Assembly: GCA_019459525.1 (NCBI GenBank)
Contig: JAIBEY010000108.1
Location: forward strand, 1-50,564
Length of the DNA stretch: 50,564 nt
Direction: 5' to 3'
Source of the DNA: Prolixibacteraceae bacterium
Lineage (GTDB): Bacteria; Bacteroidota; Bacteroidia; Bacteroidales; Prolixibacteraceae
Positions 8,480-15,745 of this stretch are shown here, one piece after another (within the stretch, counting starts at the first letter, position 1; each line of letters starts with the position of its first letter). The notes beneath the pieces are model-generated. The model saw only the letters and a list, made by a program, of their open reading frames with translations, was not told the origin of the DNA and ran no database searches. The position numbers were made by a program, and so were the translations under genes.

Positions 8480-9263
8480 TTTTGTTGAAAGAGGCGATTA
8501 ACCCTTGAATCAGCGATGAACTAAAGCCTTTGTGTTCCATTTCGTTCAGGCCGGTGATTGTAATTCCGCGTGGGGTTGTCACTTTGTCAATTTCCTGCTC
8601 CGGATGTCGTCCCGACTCAAGAATTAAGCCTGTTGCACCTTTAACAGTCTGTGCTGTAATGAACTGAGCCATTTCAGCCCCAAACCCGATTTCAATTCCA
8701 CCCTGCATGGCGGCCCGCATATAACGAAGCGCGAATGCAATTCCGCACGAAGCCAAAACTGTTGCTGCAGCCATCAAATCTTCAGTAATAATCGTAGCCT
8801 GACCCAACTGATCAAAAATATGAAGCACCAGATTGCGCAGCTCTTCTGATTTTACATTGGTTGAAATCAGGGTCATCGATTCCTGAATGGCAATGGCTGT
8901 ATTAGGCATTGCTCTGAAAATCTGAATGTTTGATCCTGCTACCTCTTCCAGTTTCTGAAGGCCAACTCCTGCTACGAGTGAAATCAGAATTTGATTCGGT
9001 TTGAGTACAGGTTTTATTTCTTCGATAATGGCCAAAACCTGATAAGGTTTGATTGCCAGAATAATAATGTCAGCATTTTTAGATGCCTCAACATTATCGC
9101 TGATCGTTGTTACGCCTTGTTCCTGAAGTTTTTCGAGCAGGTTTAGGCGCCGGCGGGTAACCGTTATGGCAGAAGGCTGAATCTGCTTCGATTTTATTAA
9201 ACCGAAAGCAATGGCACTTCCCAAGTTTCCTCCACCGATTATGGTAATTTTCTGGTCAATCAT
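8466..9263 (-). CDS. proC: Pyrroline-5-carboxylate reductase
   Basis: A 265-residue NAD(P)H-dependent reductase for the last step of proline synthesis. The N-terminus has the Rossmann motif GGGNLGSAIAFGL, then DIIILAIKP, MPNTAIAIQESMT, and the C-terminal signature region SGRHPEQEIDKVTTPRGITITGLNEME. The signature has TPRG where TPGG is usual. It sits 14 bp after argD and overlaps proB, so arginine and proline genes are interleaved in one transcript. Confidence 0.96.
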   Translation of the reverse strand: MIDQKITIIGGGNLGSAIAFGLIKSKQIQPSAITVTRRRLNLLEKLQEQGVTTISDNVEASKNADIIILAIKPYQVLAIIEEIKPVLKPNQILISLVAGVGLQKLEEVAGSNIQIFRAMPNTAIAIQESMTLISTNVKSEELRNLVLHIFDQLGQATIITEDLMAAATVLASCGIAFALRYMRAAMQGGIEIGFGAEMAQFITAQTVKGATGLILESGRHPEQEIDKVTTPRGITITGLNEMEHKGFSSSLIQGLIASFNKIEKG

Positions 9264-9277
9264 ATTTTAAAGTTTTG

Positions 9278-10402
9278 TTATCCGATTGTTTCAGCCAAGG
9301 CTTTCAGGAAGACATCAGCTTGTTCTTTGGTCAAAGTTAGCGGAGAAAGCAACCTGATGGTATTTGCTCCACTTACGCCGGTAAAAATATGATGTTTTTT
9401 TAATAAAACATGACGAATGTCATTAATTTGTTGATCAAATTCGAGACCGATCATCAAACCTTGTCCTCTGACCTCCTTAATTTGGGAGAATCCTTTTAGT
9501 TTACTGATCAGATATTCACCGACTTCGGCTGCATTTTCAACTAGTTTTTCGTCCTCCATAATTTCCAAAACAGCCAGACTTGCAGCACAAGCCAGGTAGT
9601 TTCCGCCAAAAGTGGTTCCCAGCATACCGTGCCATGGCTTGATTTCAGGAGCAATCAACAAGGCGCCAACCGGAAATCCGTTGCCCATTCCTTTGGCTAC
9701 GGTAATCAAATCTGGTTTTATGGTGGTGTACTGGTGCGCGAAGAATTTCCCGCTACGGCCGTATCCCGATTGGATTTCATCCAGAATAAGCAGGGCTCCG
9801 TATTGTTTGCAAAGTTTTTCAGTTTGAACTAAAAAGCCCTCAGCCGGTACGTGTATACCGCCAATTCCTTGGATGCCTTCGATGATTACACCAGCAATTT
9901 CGTTGGTTTTTAGCTGTTCCTCGAGCAGCTCCAGGTTGTTAAATGGAATAATAATGGCATTGGATGTTTCATTGACCGGAGCTACGAGTTTTGGATTGTC
10001 GGTAACAGCAACTGCTGCCGAAGTACGCCCGTGAAATCCTTTTTTGAAGCTCACTATCTTCTTTCGGCCAGTTACAAATGAGGCCAGTTTCAGAGCATTT
10101 TCATTGGCTTCAGCTCCAGAGTTTACCAAAAACAACTGGTAATCGGGATAGCCGGAAACTTGTCCCAGTTTTGTTGCCAGTTCCTGCTGTTGCGGAACCT
10201 GTACCGAATTGGAATAGAAGCCAATTTCGTTTAATTGGCTGGTCAGTCTTTTAATGTAGTGCGGATGCGAATGTCCTACCGAAATTACAGCATGACCACC
10301 ATATAAATCAAGGTATTTAATTCCGTTTGCGTCCCACATGTAACAACCTTCTCCCTTCACGGGAGTGATGTCGAGTAATGGATATACGTCGAATAAATTC
10401 AT
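9278..10402 (-). CDS. argD: Acetylornithine/succinylornithine aminotransferase
   Basis: A 374-residue class-III PLP aminotransferase that converts N-acylglutamate semialdehyde to N-acylornithine. Visible are SGAEANE (95-101, phosphate binding), LDEIQSGYGRSG (207-218) and the PLP lysine in TVAKGMGNGFPVG (Lys237). The protein is about 25 residues shorter than typical ArgD and starts directly at the DVYPLLDITPVKGEG segment, as in other Bacteroidetes. It lies between argC and proC. Whether the acyl group is acetyl or succinyl cannot be read here; the neighbouring ArgF' suggests succinyl. Confidence 0.94.
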   Translation of the reverse strand: MNLFDVYPLLDITPVKGEGCYMWDANGIKYLDLYGGHAVISVGHSHPHYIKRLTSQLNEIGFYSNSVQVPQQQELATKLGQVSGYPDYQLFLVNSGAEANENALKLASFVTGRKKIVSFKKGFHGRTSAAVAVTDNPKLVAPVNETSNAIIIPFNNLELLEEQLKTNEIAGVIIEGIQGIGGIHVPAEGFLVQTEKLCKQYGALLILDEIQSGYGRSGKFFAHQYTTIKPDLITVAKGMGNGFPVGALLIAPEIKPWHGMLGTTFGGNYLACAASLAVLEIMEDEKLVENAAEVGEYLISKLKGFSQIKEVRGQGLMIGLEFDQQINDIRHVLLKKHHIFTGVSGANTIRLLSPLTLTKEQADVFLKALAETIG

Positions 10403-10486
10403 TTCTATTAATGAGTTTCAAATTAAAATATAGTGTGTTGCGATCGTATAGCCACGAGATCTCGTGGCTATACATTTCTCCCTACT

Positions 10487-11455
10487 TTAAAAAGCCACCG
10501 CTTTCAAATTCAGTCCGAGTGTTTCTTCAAGCCCAAAAATCAGGTTCATGTTTTGAACAGCCTGTCCGGAGGCGCCTTTCAGTAAATTGTCGGTTATCGA
10601 AAGAATCATGAGTTTATTGCCATGTTTTTCGAGGTAAACAATTGCTTTGTTGGTGTTTACCACTTGTTTCAGATCAGGATTGGTCTTACTCACAAACACA
10701 AATGGGTGTGATGCGTAATAATTCTGATACAGTTTGACGGCTTCTTCTAAAGAACCGTCAAATTGGGTATAAACAGAGGCAAAGATGCCTCGCGTATGGT
10801 TTCCCCGGACTGGGATAAAGTTGATGTCGAAATTAAAGCCGGTTTGAAGTTGTTTAAAACTTTGGCCAATTTCGCCCAAATGCTGGTGCTCAAACGCTTT
10901 GTAAACCGACACATTGTTGTTTCTCCAACTGAAATGCGAAGTTTCTGATGGCGCTTGTCCTGCACCAGTTGAGCCTGTGATGGCATTCACATGCAGTTCA
11001 TCTTTGATCAATCCGGCTGCGGCCAATGGCAAAACTGCCAGTTGAATTCCGGTTGCAAAACATCCGGGATTGGCAATGTGGTTTGATTTCCGGATAAGTT
11101 CACGATTCAATTCAGGCAAACCATAAACGAAGTCGTTTCCTTCGCGTTTGAGCCTGAAATCGTGGCTCAAATCGATGATTTTTATGTTTTCAGGAATGTT
11201 ATTTTTCTGAAGAAATTCTTTCGATTTTCCGTGCCCCATGCAGAAAAAAGCTACATCAATCAGCGAAAAATCTGCTTCAGAAACAAATTTTAATTCTGTG
11301 TCGCCCAACAAATCGGTATGAACATCTGATAATAAATTGCCGCCATTGCTGCTGCTCTGCACAAAAGTCAGTTCAGCCTGTGGGTGGTTCAGCAAAATCC
11401 GTATCAGTTCACCGGCTGTATATCCTGCTCCACCTATAATTCCTACTTTTATCAT
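10487..11455 (-). CDS. argC: N-acetyl-gamma-glutamyl-phosphate reductase
   Basis: A 322-residue NADPH-dependent reductase, third step of arginine synthesis. It shows GIIGGAGYTAGELIRIL at the N-terminus, the SSNGG loop and the catalytic Cys in ANPGCFATG (Cys132), followed by HVNAITGSTGAG. A longer frame begins at 11512, but its 19 extra residues come from the AAGCTGCAAGCT repeat, while ATG 11455 gives the family start MIKVGIIGGAGYTAGE. It follows argG, with a hairpin-forming repeat between them. Confidence 0.95.
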   Translation of the reverse strand: MIKVGIIGGAGYTAGELIRILLNHPQAELTFVQSSSNGGNLLSDVHTDLLGDTELKFVSEADFSLIDVAFFCMGHGKSKEFLQKNNIPENIKIIDLSHDFRLKREGNDFVYGLPELNRELIRKSNHIANPGCFATGIQLAVLPLAAAGLIKDELHVNAITGSTGAGQAPSETSHFSWRNNNVSVYKAFEHQHLGEIGQSFKQLQTGFNFDINFIPVRGNHTRGIFASVYTQFDGSLEEAVKLYQNYYASHPFVFVSKTNPDLKQVVNTNKAIVYLEKHGNKLMILSITDNLLKGASGQAVQNMNLIFGLEETLGLNLKAVAF

Positions 11456-11487
11456 TTTCTCTTTTATTTTTAGCACCAGGCTAAAGG

Positions 11488-11556
11488 CTTCAAGCTGCAA
11501 GCTGCAAGCCATTTCTAAAAAGCTTGTAGCCTGCGACTTGTAGCTTGCAGCTTTTT
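11488..11556. repeat. Inverted repeat AAGCTGCAAGC between argG and argC
   Basis: AAGCTGCAAGCTGCAAGC (11492-11509) faces CTTGTAGCTTGCAGCTT (about 11537-11553), followed by a T-run on the plus strand. On the minus strand it sits just after the argG stop in the operon mRNA. It may moderate readthrough into argC, or may be one copy of a dispersed repeat. Confidence 0.65.
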
Positions 11557-12749
11557 TAAAAACTATGGTTTACTGAATTGTGAATCTTCAGCGATGTGGA
11601 AAGCACTTTGGTAAAACCTTTTACATCGTCGGCTGTCCATGCCGAGTTTTTCTCGCCATATTCGCCAAATTCTGAGCGCATTAAATCATGATCAGACTCA
11701 ACGCCAACCAACACGAAGTTGTATGGTTTTAGTTTCACAATTACTTTTCCGGTAACGTTTTCCTGCGAGTGTTCGAGAAATTTTTCGATGTCGCGCATTA
11801 CTGGTTCAAAATAAAGGGCTTCATGCAGGAACATTCCGTACCAGTTACCCAGTTGCTCTTTCCAGTATTGCTGCCATTTAGTAAGTGTATGTTTTTCTAA
11901 CATCTGGTGTGCTTTGATCGCAATGATTGGTGCCGCAGCTTCAAAACCTACACGTCCTTTTATCCCGATAATCGTGTCGCCAATGTGCATATCACGGCCA
12001 ACGGCATATGGAGACGCAACAGCTTCTAACGCACGGATCGCATTCACCGGATTCTCGAAAATCTCGCCATTTACGCCTTTTAATTCACCTTGGATGAAAT
12101 CGATAGTAATTTCTTTTTCTTCGGTTTCTGTCAATTGCGATGGATAGGCTTCTTCAGGAAGTGTTTTGTTCGATTTCAAGGTTTCTTTTCCGCCGATGCT
12201 GGTTCCCCAAAGTCCTTTGTTGATGGAGTAGTCCATCTTTTTCCAGTCGGCTTCCACGCCGTGGGCTTTCAGGTAATCAATTTCTTCCTGACGGCTCAAT
12301 TCCAAATCGCGGGTAGGAGTGAGGATGCCAATTTCAGGAGCCAAAATCTGGAATGTGAGGTCGAAACGAACCTGGTCGTTTCCAGCACCGGTACTTCCGT
12401 GCGCTACATATTTGGCGCCAATTTGTTTGGCATATTCAATAATGGCAATGGCCTGAAAAACACGCTCCGAACTTACCGAAATAGGGTAGGTATTGTTCCG
12501 GAGAATATTGCCGAAAACCATGTATTTGATGCTTTTATTGTAATAGGAATCGGTTACATCGAGCGCTACGTGTTTAACTGCTCCGAGTTGGTAAGCCTTT
12601 TTTTCTACAGCTTCCAGATCGGATTGGGTAAATCCGCCGGTATTGGCGATAGCTGTGTAAACGTCCAGGTTTTTTTCTACCGACAGGTATTTGGCGCAGT
12701 ATGAAGTGTCTAAACCTCCGCTGAATGCTAAAACTACTTTATCCTTCAT
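11556..12749 (-). CDS. argG: Argininosuccinate synthase
   Basis: A 397-residue ATP-dependent ligase joining citrulline and aspartate. It has the PP-loop FSGGLDTSYCAKYL at the N-terminus, VAHGSTGAGNDQVRFDLTFQ (citrulline and aspartate binding) and the C-terminal KPYNFVLVGVESDHDLM segment. The length is usual. The neighbours are a GNAT acyltransferase upstream and argC downstream. The 186-bp leader before argG holds a long inverted repeat with a T8 tract on the minus strand, and ArgG expression may be tuned there. ArgH, the next enzyme, is not in the window. Confidence 0.96.
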   Translation of the reverse strand: MKDKVVLAFSGGLDTSYCAKYLSVEKNLDVYTAIANTGGFTQSDLEAVEKKAYQLGAVKHVALDVTDSYYNKSIKYMVFGNILRNNTYPISVSSERVFQAIAIIEYAKQIGAKYVAHGSTGAGNDQVRFDLTFQILAPEIGILTPTRDLELSRQEEIDYLKAHGVEADWKKMDYSINKGLWGTSIGGKETLKSNKTLPEEAYPSQLTETEEKEITIDFIQGELKGVNGEIFENPVNAIRALEAVASPYAVGRDMHIGDTIIGIKGRVGFEAAAPIIAIKAHQMLEKHTLTKWQQYWKEQLGNWYGMFLHEALYFEPVMRDIEKFLEHSQENVTGKVIVKLKPYNFVLVGVESDHDLMRSEFGEYGEKNSAWTADDVKGFTKVLSTSLKIHNSVNHSF

Positions 12750-12784
12750 GATATAATTGCTTGAATTTGATTTTTTTTGTGTTT

Positions 12785-12919
12785 AAAAAAAACGATGACT
12801 CACCGGCAGATTCGCATAAATACTTACAACTATTACTAACCTTACAAATTATATTGGCTTGCTGAAGGCCAAAATCTATGAGAAATAATCCTGAAAATAT
12901 CTGTCAGGAGCCATCGTTT
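12785..12919 (-). promoter_or_regulatory. Structured leader before argG (long-range stem plus T8)
   Basis: On the minus strand AAACGATGGCTC (12919-12908) can pair with GAGTCATCGTTT (12801-12790, one G-U pair), enclosing about 106 nt and followed at once by T8 (12792-12785). Inside lies a second hairpin, TTGGC/GCCAA. This is the layout of a large terminator, riboswitch or attenuator. It starts 17 bp after the GNAT stop and ends 35 bp before argG. A small element with inverted ends would look the same. Confidence 0.4.
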
Positions 12920-12935
12920 ATGTTTTTGCTACAAA

Positions 12936-13628
12936 CTAGAAACTGAAAAACTTACGGCCAGTTTTAGCCTGGGTTCCGTTTTTATTTGGTTTAAGTTTAC
13001 TGATGATGTCGAGCAAAGTGTCTTTTATGGCTCGACCATTCTGTTTTTTCTCTTCAGTCTTTTCTTCTGCTTTCTTTTCCTGTTCCCATGCCGGGTCGAA
13101 CAACATGCCTGTGCATAAGCACTTGCTTTTCCCGGTACGTTCCAGAATGTCTTGATTCACACAACTTTTGCATCCATTCCAGAAATCTTCGTCGTCGGTC
13201 AGTTCCGAAAAAGTAACTGGTCGGTAGCCCAATTCGTGGTTGATCTTCATAACGGCTAATCCGGTTGTCAAACCAAAGATTTTAGCGCTCGGATAAAGCT
13301 TTCTCGAAAGCGAAAATGCCTTACGCTTAATTTCAGTCGCAAGTCCGATACCACGGTAATCTTTCACGACAATCAATCCGGAGTTGGCCACAAAACTTTT
13401 GGCGCCCCAGGTTTCAACGTAACAGAAACCGGCAAAGGTTTCTCCATTTTCGAGGGCAATAATCGCCTTTCCCTGAAGCATTTTATCGGCAATGTATTCG
13501 TAGGTACGGCGTGCAATACCCGTTCCACGTTCTTTTGACGCAATGTCGATGGCATCGTTCACCTGATCAACGTATTTCAGGTGCTCCTCGGTAGCGACAA
13601 AAATTTGAATATCTTTTAAGTCTTTCAT
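12936..13628 (-). CDS. GNAT acyltransferase in the arginine operon (candidate acylglutamate synthase)
   Basis: A 230-residue protein. Residues about 8-160 are a GNAT domain: GETFAGFCYVETW, NSGLIVVKDYRGIGLATEIKRKAF (the R-G-x-G-x-A acyl-CoA loop) and INHELGYRPV. Four cysteines follow in a C-x2-C-x13-C-x-C array (GCKSC...KCLC), which may bind metal. The C-terminal 50 residues are a charged Lys/Glu tail. It lies between argR and argG on the same strand. No ArgA or ArgJ is present, yet the pathway needs acylation of glutamate, so an N-succinyl- or N-acetylglutamate synthase role fits the context. The GNAT fold is seen; the substrate is inferred. Other GNAT roles remain possible. Confidence 0.8.
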   Translation of the reverse strand: MKDLKDIQIFVATEEHLKYVDQVNDAIDIASKERGTGIARRTYEYIADKMLQGKAIIALENGETFAGFCYVETWGAKSFVANSGLIVVKDYRGIGLATEIKRKAFSLSRKLYPSAKIFGLTTGLAVMKINHELGYRPVTFSELTDDEDFWNGCKSCVNQDILERTGKSKCLCTGMLFDPAWEQEKKAEEKTEEKKQNGRAIKDTLLDIISKLKPNKNGTQAKTGRKFFSF

Positions 13629-13634
13629 TTCTAA

Positions 13635-13796
13635 TTAATCTCTTTTGCTCGTTATTTCATTTTCGTCCGAAATTCCACTGTCACTCTTATTATCGCTTTC
13701 TCGCGGACGTTTTTTCTTTTTTGTTTTCATGACCGTCGGACTTCGGCGTGAGCTCAGTCGAACGCTAAAGCCAGACGGCAAAGGATATTGTCTCAT
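13635..13796 (-). CDS. Possible small basic/charged ORF (53 aa) between argR and the GNAT gene
   Basis: ATG 13796-13794 opens a 53-codon frame ending TAA at 13635, only 6 bp before the GNAT ATG. The N-terminal third contains SVRLSSRRSPT, and the rest is charged (MKTKKKKRPRESDNKSDS, then acidic). No family is recognised. Part of the frame overlaps a repeat-like palindromic segment (about 13736-13765, TTCGGCGTGAGCTC), which argues for a chance frame. The tight spacing and three Arg codons in six residues leave open a leader or small operon protein. Confidence 0.25.
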   Translation of the reverse strand: MRQYPLPSGFSVRLSSRRSPTVMKTKKKKRPRESDNKSDSGISDENEITSKRD

Positions 13797-13846
13797 TTCA
13801 AAATTGCAATCTGTTTGACAACTGAGACTGAATGCTGACCACTCTT

Positions 13847-14329
13847 TTATCCCAGTTTATCTTCCAGTTTAGGCATGATCAAAATCAGGCTGTTAATCAG
13901 ATCGCTGTGTGTAACCCCTTCTCGCAAAATGACCAGAATAGTGTCGTCTCCGGCAATGGTTCCAATGATTTCATAGGGCTCGGCATTGTCAATCACAACT
14001 GCAATGCTGCTTGCATAACCAGGCATCGTTTTTATAACTGCTAAATTTCCTGAGAACTGCAAATCGCGGAAACCATCGGCCAAAAAATTAATACGCGAAT
14101 TTTCGCGCTGATTTTCCGTATTTACGCCTTCAGGAATAACATATACATATCCCAAAACCTGATCGGAAACTTTAGCCACTTTCAAAATTTTTAAATCGCG
14201 CGAAAGGGTAGCCTGCGTCAACTCAAAACCCTGATCTTTCATGATGCGCAAAAGCTCATCCTGACTGCTGATCCGGCCACTGAGTATGGCTTGTTTAATT
14301 GCAAGCTGTCTTTTGGTGCGATTCTTCAT
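13847..14329 (-). CDS. argR: Arginine repressor ArgR
   Basis: A 160-residue regulator. The N-terminal winged helix covers about 5-75 with the recognition helix in TQATLSRDLKILKVAKV. The C-terminal oligomerisation and arginine-binding domain ends with IIGTIAGDDTILVILRE, whose Asp pair contacts arginine in ArgR. The length is usual. It heads the minus-strand arginine locus and is divergent from carAB, the standard place for a regulator of both. A palindrome just upstream of its start suggests autoregulation. Confidence 0.95.
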   Translation of the reverse strand: MKNRTKRQLAIKQAILSGRISSQDELLRIMKDQGFELTQATLSRDLKILKVAKVSDQVLGYVYVIPEGVNTENQRENSRINFLADGFRDLQFSGNLAVIKTMPGYASSIAVVIDNAEPYEIIGTIAGDDTILVILREGVTHSDLINSLILIMPKLEDKLG

Positions 14330-14331
14330 TT

Positions 14332-14345
14332 TGTATATTTATACA
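14332..14345. promoter_or_regulatory. Candidate ArgR operator at the argR start
   Basis: TGTATA-TT-TATACA is a 6+6 palindrome 2 bp upstream of the argR ATG, at or near the predicted start of transcription. A second candidate, ATGCAAATTTATGCAAA (14352-14368), overlaps the promoter. The motif ATTTATGC also occurs before argG (12814-12821, minus strand). Assignment to ArgR is by context. Confidence 0.4.
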
Positions 14346-14354
14346 TTTTTGATG

Positions 14355-14382
14355 CAAATTTATGCAAAAATTTTAATTGCAA
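14355..14382 (-). promoter_or_regulatory. argR promoter (Bacteroidota type)
   Basis: On the minus strand TTG (14382-14380), a 17-bp spacer and TAAATTTG (14362-14355) match the Bacteroidota -33/-7 consensus TTTG/TAnnTTTG. Transcription should start about 10 bp before the argR ATG. Confidence 0.55.
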
Positions 14383-14406
14383 GCTTTTTTTTCAGAAAAT
14401 AATAGC

Positions 14407-14414
14407 TATTTTTG
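14407..14414 (+). promoter_or_regulatory. carAB -7 promoter box
   Basis: TATTTTTG matches TAnnTTTG. Transcription from here would give a carA leader of about 150 nt that includes the terminator hairpin at 14514. The -33 box is weak. Confidence 0.45.
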
Positions 14415-14513
14415 TGGCAGAATTAAAACACACAAGCGAATTGAAACTTGAATTGTATCGGGTAGAAATCCCGAAGATCCATAGAAAAGAAAGTTTGTTT
14501 AAAAATAACAACC

Positions 14514-14553
14514 ATGCGTTTGCCCTACAGCCGTAGCCAAACGCATTTTTTTT
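14514..14553 (+). terminator. Strong intrinsic terminator in the carA leader (candidate attenuator)
   Basis: ATGCGTTTG (14514-14522) pairs with CAAACGCAT (14538-14546). An inner CTAC/GTAG stem lies between them, and eight T follow (14546-14553). It ends 20 bp before the carA ATG and lies after the carA promoter box, so it must be bypassed for carAB to be made. The hairpin also spells a short frame, M-R-L-P-Y-S-R-S-Q-T-H-F-F-stop, and a second frame stops inside the loop. Confidence 0.65.
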
Positions 14554-14572
14554 AATATTTAGCATTGCAACG

Positions 14573-15664
14573 ATGACACAACTTAGAAAAGTCAGATTGA
14601 TTCTTGAAGACGGGACAACTTTTGAAGGAAAATCGTTCGGATACGAAAAGTCAGTAGCCGGAGAAGTGGTTTTTTATACCGCTATGACTGGTTATCCGGA
14701 AAGTTTAACAGATCCTTCATATACGGGTCAAATCCTCGTCTCAACCTTCCCGTTGATTGGAAATTATGGTGTGCCAAGTGACTCGAAAGAGCAAAATTTG
14801 TATGAGTTTTATGAATCAAATAAGATTCATATTACCGGTTTAATTGTTTCGGATTATTCGTTCGAATATAGCCATTGGAACGCGATTAAGAGTTTGGGCG
14901 ATTGGCTGAAAGAACAAAAAGTGCCCGGTTTATTCGGTATCGACACCCGTGCGCTGACCAAAATCATTCGAGTAAAAGGTTCATTGCTTGGCAAAATTGA
15001 GTTCGAAGATGAAGTCATCGATTTTTACGATCCAAATCAGGAAAACCTGGTTGCCATTGCCAGCACCGATAAAGTTGAGGTATTTGGAAATGGAGAACAC
15101 CGCATTGTTTTAGTCGATTGCGGCGTAAAATACAATATTATTCGCTGTTTGTTGAATCGGAACGCAACCGTAATCGTTGTGCCGTGGGATTACGATTTCA
15201 ACAATGAAGATTTTGACGGTATTTTCCTTTCGAATGGTCCGGGCGACCCGGCGTTGTGCGATGCTACCGTTGAAAATATCAAAAAAACAATGGATGCTGA
15301 AAAACCCATCATGGGAATTTGTCTCGGGAATCAGTTGCTGGCGCGTGCTGCCGGAGCTGAAACTTACAAACTGAAATTTGGTCACCGTAGCCATAATCAA
15401 CCGGTTTTGTTACAAGGAACTGATCGCTGTTTTATCACTTCGCAGAACCACGGTTTCGCGGTTGATACCAAAACATTACCAGCCGACTGGGAACCTTTGT
15501 TTACCAACGTAAACGACCAAACCAACGAAGGAATCCGCCACAAAACCAAACCATTCTTCTCGACTCAGTTCCACCCCGAAGCAGCCAGCGGACCGGTTGA
15601 TACCGAGTTTTTGTTCGACGATTTCATGAATAATGTGATCGAATATAAAAAGACGAAGAAGTAA
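14573..15664 (+). CDS. carA: Carbamoyl-phosphate synthase small subunit
   Basis: A 363-residue glutaminase subunit that supplies ammonia to CarB. The N-terminal CPSase domain (about 5-150) has VFYTAMTGYPESLTDPSY. The class-I amidotransferase domain carries the nucleophile Cys in GICLGNQLLA (Cys250) and the His-Glu pair in TQFHPEAASGP. The ATG at 14573 follows the leader hairpin. carB begins about 80 bp later. Carbamoyl phosphate feeds both pyrimidines and the ArgF' step in the divergent operon. Confidence 0.97.
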   Translation: MTQLRKVRLILEDGTTFEGKSFGYEKSVAGEVVFYTAMTGYPESLTDPSYTGQILVSTFPLIGNYGVPSDSKEQNLYEFYESNKIHITGLIVSDYSFEYSHWNAIKSLGDWLKEQKVPGLFGIDTRALTKIIRVKGSLLGKIEFEDEVIDFYDPNQENLVAIASTDKVEVFGNGEHRIVLVDCGVKYNIIRCLLNRNATVIVVPWDYDFNNEDFDGIFLSNGPGDPALCDATVENIKKTMDAEKPIMGICLGNQLLARAAGAETYKLKFGHRSHNQPVLLQGTDRCFITSQNHGFAVDTKTLPADWEPLFTNVNDQTNEGIRHKTKPFFSTQFHPEAASGPVDTEFLFDDFMNNVIEYKKTKK

Positions 15665-15670
15665 AAAAGA

Positions 15671-15740
15671 AGGAAGTCCGGAGTCCGAAGACAGGAGACC
15701 GGATAACTTGAAACTTGAAATTTGGAACTTGAAACTTTTC
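15671..15740. repeat. Short tandem repeats between carA and carB
   Basis: AGTCCGGAGTCCGAAG-like units (about 15673-15690) and AACTTGAAACTTGAAATTTGG with another AACTTGAAACTT (about 15706-15737) fill the carA-carB spacer. They create a false N-terminal extension of the carB frame. Confidence 0.6.
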
Positions 15741-15745
15741 GAAAC

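Noticed and set aside
11456-11512. Longer ArgC starting at 11512
   Set aside because: The additional 19 codons lie in a repeat; ATG 11455 gives the conserved MIKVGIIGGAGYTAGE start.
14291-14536. 81-codon frame on the plus strand opposite argR and into the carA leader
   Set aside because: Most of it lies upstream of the carA promoter box and overlaps argR. Only its end, inside the leader hairpin, is kept as a remark.
15722-15745. Longer CarB starting at TTG 15722
   Set aside because: The extra eight codons come from tandem-repeat DNA, and ATG 15746 gives the family N-terminus.
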